Shown here one piece after another: positions 60,200 through 64,000 of a DNA stretch of 64,000 nt. Under the pieces are notes generated by a model that saw nothing but the letters and a program-made list of their open reading frames with translations, was not told where the DNA came from and searched no databases. Source of the DNA: Callipepla californica brunnescens (lineage: Eukaryota > Chordata > Aves > Galliformes > Odontophoridae). The translations under genes and the position numbers were made by a program. The DNA lies in the NCBI GenBank assembly GCA_023055505.1, contig JALIRH010000001.1:93712530-93776529 (forward strand). Direction: 5' to 3'. Numbering within the stretch: the first letter of the stretch is position 1; every line of letters starts with the position of its first letter.

Positions 60200-63100
60200 A
60201 CTTATGACCATTGATAGGCTGTCTCTCACCCCCTGTTCATCTTCAGGATGGATAGTCCTTGCTTTCTCAGCATTTCTTCATTTGGAAGTTGTTACAGTTC
60301 TTAATCTACACCTGCTTCAATATGTCCATGATTTGTAGGTAGTGGGGAGCTATGGTCTGGACCCAGAACCAGTGGGAAGAATCACTTTACTCCTTCCTAA
60401 CAGGTGAAGCAACCTTGACATACTGGATTCTTTTCTCTTTCTGTGGCCCAAGAGGATCTTTGCCTTCTATGCCACATGGGCATTTCTCTATGCTTTCACA
60501 GCAGGTAGATCTGACCAAGAATTCATTCCTGAGAAGAACTCTATATACATTACCTTTGTTTTTTGTTGTTGTTTTTTTTTTTTTTTTTTTTCCAGTGTTT
60601 ACTGGCAAGGAATATATGGCTATGGGCCTAATAGAGTGAGCTGAAGAAGTATAGGAGAGCACACATAACTTAATACTTTGGGTCCAGACATGCTATGAGC
60701 AAGGTGATGGAGTGCTCAATATTCACATAAGAATGTGTAATATGACCTCTTTAAATCCTCTAAGGGTGTAGTGTATGCCACCTGAGACAGAGAAGGTTGC
60801 TCTGCACAATAGGCTGCTGAGTCATACTGCAGATGAGAAGAAATGCTGTAGAACAGGGTCCATGTCAGGACCTGTGCCACATACCAATCATGCAATGGGA
60901 GTAGGGTATTTTGCTAGTCTAGGCACAAGATGTGCTGTGCCAGCTTGTCTTAATGCCAGAAATTTAGTTTAGTATTATAGACATAGCTAGAAAAACAAGA
61001 TTCAAATGAACAAATGAACATAATTCAAAGTGCTTTCTCTTTGCAGTCTACAAGCTAATTGTATCTTTGTTCACAGAGCAAACAATTCCAATCTACAGAA
61101 TCTGATTTTTTCTAAAAATACAGCTCAGAAGAAACTGATTTTGGAAAGTCAGAAATATTTATTTTAGATTAGATTCTCATGAAGTTGAATTAGGTGATCT
61201 ATTGTATTATTGCTCCATATCTAACAGAGAAGATTACATTAGTTAAAGCACATTTTTTAAATGAAAGGAATTTACAATGGATTTAAGAGAATACTACTTT
61301 GTAGAGAATGGTTTATATGTAGAATATCTAAGAATCAAAGAGAATGTCTTTTTTAATAATCAATGAATACATCAGCTTGTACTGAAGAGTGAAGGTAAGC
61401 TTGGCTTTGAGTGCAGTCAAACACAACAGCTAAGTGCCAGAAGGAAATTCCTGACAAAACATACCAATTTCTTCATATATTTGCAGTGATATACTTCAGA
61501 TAGATTTGTTGATTTCCAAGAAGACAAACAATGAAATATTTTTTTTTCTATATTTTTATCTTTCATTCATTATAAGTTGGTGTAGACAAATTATTTGGAA
61601 AATTGTCCAACTGTGTCCTTCTAATTCTATATTGTTGTGTACTGCAATACTGAAATATGCTTTCTGCTTTTAAAAATACAAAATACAACTCAAATCAAAA
61701 CTATGCAATACTCTAATAAGGTGTAAATTTTCTATTTTGATTCAACAGAAATGCCTTTTGCAAACATCAACACACTATAGAAGGAGCAAAGAGATGGCTG
61801 TGATAGATAGCCCTTGATTTACATGTTGAACATGTACTTTTATATGCCAGATTTCAGAGAGCCTGTTACTAAGTATATATGCACAAGAGTACTCAAACTA
61901 AGAAAAAGACTGTTCAGTTTATATAAATTGAATGTAAATATGTAATAATTATATTACTCAAATATACTCTACATTTATAGTCATGAGAAGAAAATCTTTG
62001 GAACAGCATTTCTTTTAAACTTGTCTGAAAATATAGCTTAACTAGTAGTATATGCATTAATTTCTGTGACTATCTCTGTGCTTGCTGATGGCAGTTCTTA
62101 TCCAGCATCAAACTTGTCTGCTCTGCTAGAATACCTCAGAGAATGGATCATTACACAGAGCTGTAGGTGGTCAATAGTTGAATCCAACACATTTTTTTTT
62201 CTTTTTTTAAATGAAAGAAGCAAAAGCACCTTTGGCACAATGAACCTTTGATACTGGTTTGTTCAGCTACCAGTATGTCTTCAAAGTGCCTTTTAGCACT
62301 GCTGGAGATGTAGTCTCTGTTAACAGGATTTCTCTGGTTTTTAATTTTTTTATTTTTTAACGTGGAAGAATTAATCTGATAAATAAATTAGAAAGTTATT
62401 CTTTCTTTTATATATAAAAAAATATTTTGATTTAACCAGTTGCCTGTTTTTTACAATTTCTTACAAATTGACAATAAAAATTTAAAGATCTAAAATCAAA
62501 ATTATTTTATGTTTGAAAGCTGTATTCAATCTTTGATGAAGTTTTAGCTTTTTGCTGAACTAACTACTTGATGTTCACTGTTTGGAGGAAAAACTATCAC
62601 CCCCAAACAAGCAAACATAGGCATGTTTGTCATATTTCAGGTTAAAAATGCAACTGAAAATGTGCATCTGAATATCTAAATGTTTATCTTAGCATATTTC
62701 TTAATAGTTCTAATAATGATATTTTTCCATAATTAAACATATGTAAATATGACAGAAAAAAATATTCAGAATTTTTAAAATGTAAACTCAAGTCTCACCA
62801 TGAATGACTTTTTATTTGTTTTCTGCATTTCAAATATTTTTTAATACATAAGCAACATGTACCAGTAGCATTTATTTCTCATGATGTCAGCCATCTCAGT
62901 ATTCATTTTTTTGTTTAAACTGAATGTGTAGTATATGATCTCTGTATTCTCACTTAAAAAATACGTACAACTCCAGAAGGTTACTGATCCTAAAATAGAT
63001 GAAATTATTTGTCTTTATGATAGACTAACTTCTTGTTCAGTAATTACACTGGGGTAGATGTTCAGCTTTTACATGACTAAAAATAAGAGTTTTGTTCCTT

Positions 63101-64000
63101 TGTTAGTTTGTTTGGTTTTCCTCTGGAATATCTTATTTCCATCACAGAATAAGCTAGTGTTCTAATTGAAATTCACAGTCTTTAGTAAAATAATTATTTG
63201 TAAATAGGATTCCTGCCTTACTTATTGAAGTACTGAAGTAGAACTTCAGTTGGAACTTGAGGAACATATGCAGTGAGGAGCTGCAAGAAAAGAAAAAAAA
63301 AAAAAAAAGTGCTTGCAATTGCTGTATTAACATTCCTTCTTGATGGTGAGCAGATTCCAGAAACCAAAATACGTGTAATGACAAAAGTTAGTCTTCCCAT
63401 CTTAATATACACACTGCTTTTGCTTAGCTCACCAGATACCACAACTTGTATAACTGGAAGGTTTGTTTCTGCTGCCCACACAGGCACTGCATATTATTTA
63501 AGTCATGCTTAGAAGCCTGGCATATATTTGGTGGTTGCTACACATATATTCTGTGTGTTTGAGAATAATTTGTTCACAGATTGTGTAATCCTCTCTCAGG
63601 GACTGAACACTTCTGCAGCTAGAGCACAGGAGGGGAACTCTTACGGTACATCTTCCAATTTCATATTTTCTGGAAAATGACCTAATTTATAGAAGGTATA
63701 GAAAAGTGCAAGATTTACTTCAGAAACTCATGTCTTCTCATAACTCAGATGTACAAATGCATATTAATGCATTACTGTAGACTGCATAGTCAGTCATAGG
63801 ACTGGAGAATGTTGCAAATTAATGACTGAAAATAACTATATTCAGTTATATTAACATACTGAAATAGTTTCACCTCAGCTGCTCACAGTGTTTTGATATT
63901 ACTCTGTTATTAACATCTTGAGAGATGAATTAGGTGTAATAGTATTTCTCAAACTTGAAGGTAATGCAGAATTCCACTTTAATCAATTTTAAACATGTTT
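60200..64000. other. Intergenic DNA to the window end
   Basis: No gene or named repeat recognised. 60350-60970 is a little less AT-rich and may be old repeat; a T21 run lies at 60571-60591. The remainder is very AT-rich, with an A run at about 63293-63308. Confidence 0.55.
60571..60591 (+). repeat. Poly-T tract (about 20)
   Basis: Run of T following TTGTTGTTG. Confidence 0.93.

Noticed and set aside
63154..63512. Opposing open frames near the right end as an exon
   Set aside because: They overlap a poly-A/poly-T run, lack domain similarity and have no convincing splice sites.

Overview
The window looks like bird nuclear DNA, most likely a galliform such as chicken. Three things support this: it encodes a clear SLITRK6 orthologue with high residue identity to the mammalian protein; it carries many CR1 LINE fragments ending in the bird-type ATTCTATG-like 3' repeat; and it has avian-type LTR repeats and an old mariner fragment. 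The rest is AT-rich and gene-poor, as expected for the gene desert around the SLITRK genes (human 13q31). The species and chromosome are inferred, not read from the sequence.

Layout. 1-1674 is intron or 5' noncoding sequence ending in a strong splice acceptor. 1690-4212 is the complete single-exon coding region of SLITRK6 (840 aa, + strand). 4213 to about 5545 is its probable 3' UTR, with a good polyadenylation signal at 5521. From there to 64000 I find no further intact protein-coding gene on either strand. The remaining short open frames are chance frames or decayed transposon coding sequence.

The desert holds several transposon clusters. (a) 12.4-16.8 kb: a short CR1 tail, then a + strand CR1 ORF2 split by an inserted - strand CR1. 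The inserted copy retains an ORF1 esterase-like part and an ORF2 endonuclease part but lacks the reverse transcriptase. (b) 22.2-23.25 kb: a CR1 tail abutting a mariner transposase remnant. (c) 28.3-29.7 kb: a CR1 reverse transcriptase fragment, then an LTR that is itself split by a CR1 tail. (d) 31.4-33.1 kb: a + strand CR1 with ORF1, the start of ORF2 and the 3' tail. (e) 39.5-41.5 kb: CR1, an inverted LTR, and an LTR-like repeat split by another CR1. (f) 48.1-48.5 kb: a CR1 reverse transcriptase fragment. (g) 56.2-60.2 kb: several CR1 copies, including a - strand copy inside a + strand one. Microsatellites, among them (TAACA)18 and (TAGA)14, and homopolymer tracts are scattered between them.

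There is no operon or gene cluster here. SLITRK6 is the only functional gene I can support, and its flank may hold distal enhancers that cannot be recognised from one sequence. I did not find a new biological system. The most informative observations are the nested insertions, which give relative ages, the recurrent loss of the reverse transcriptase in CR1 copies, and the mariner fossil.
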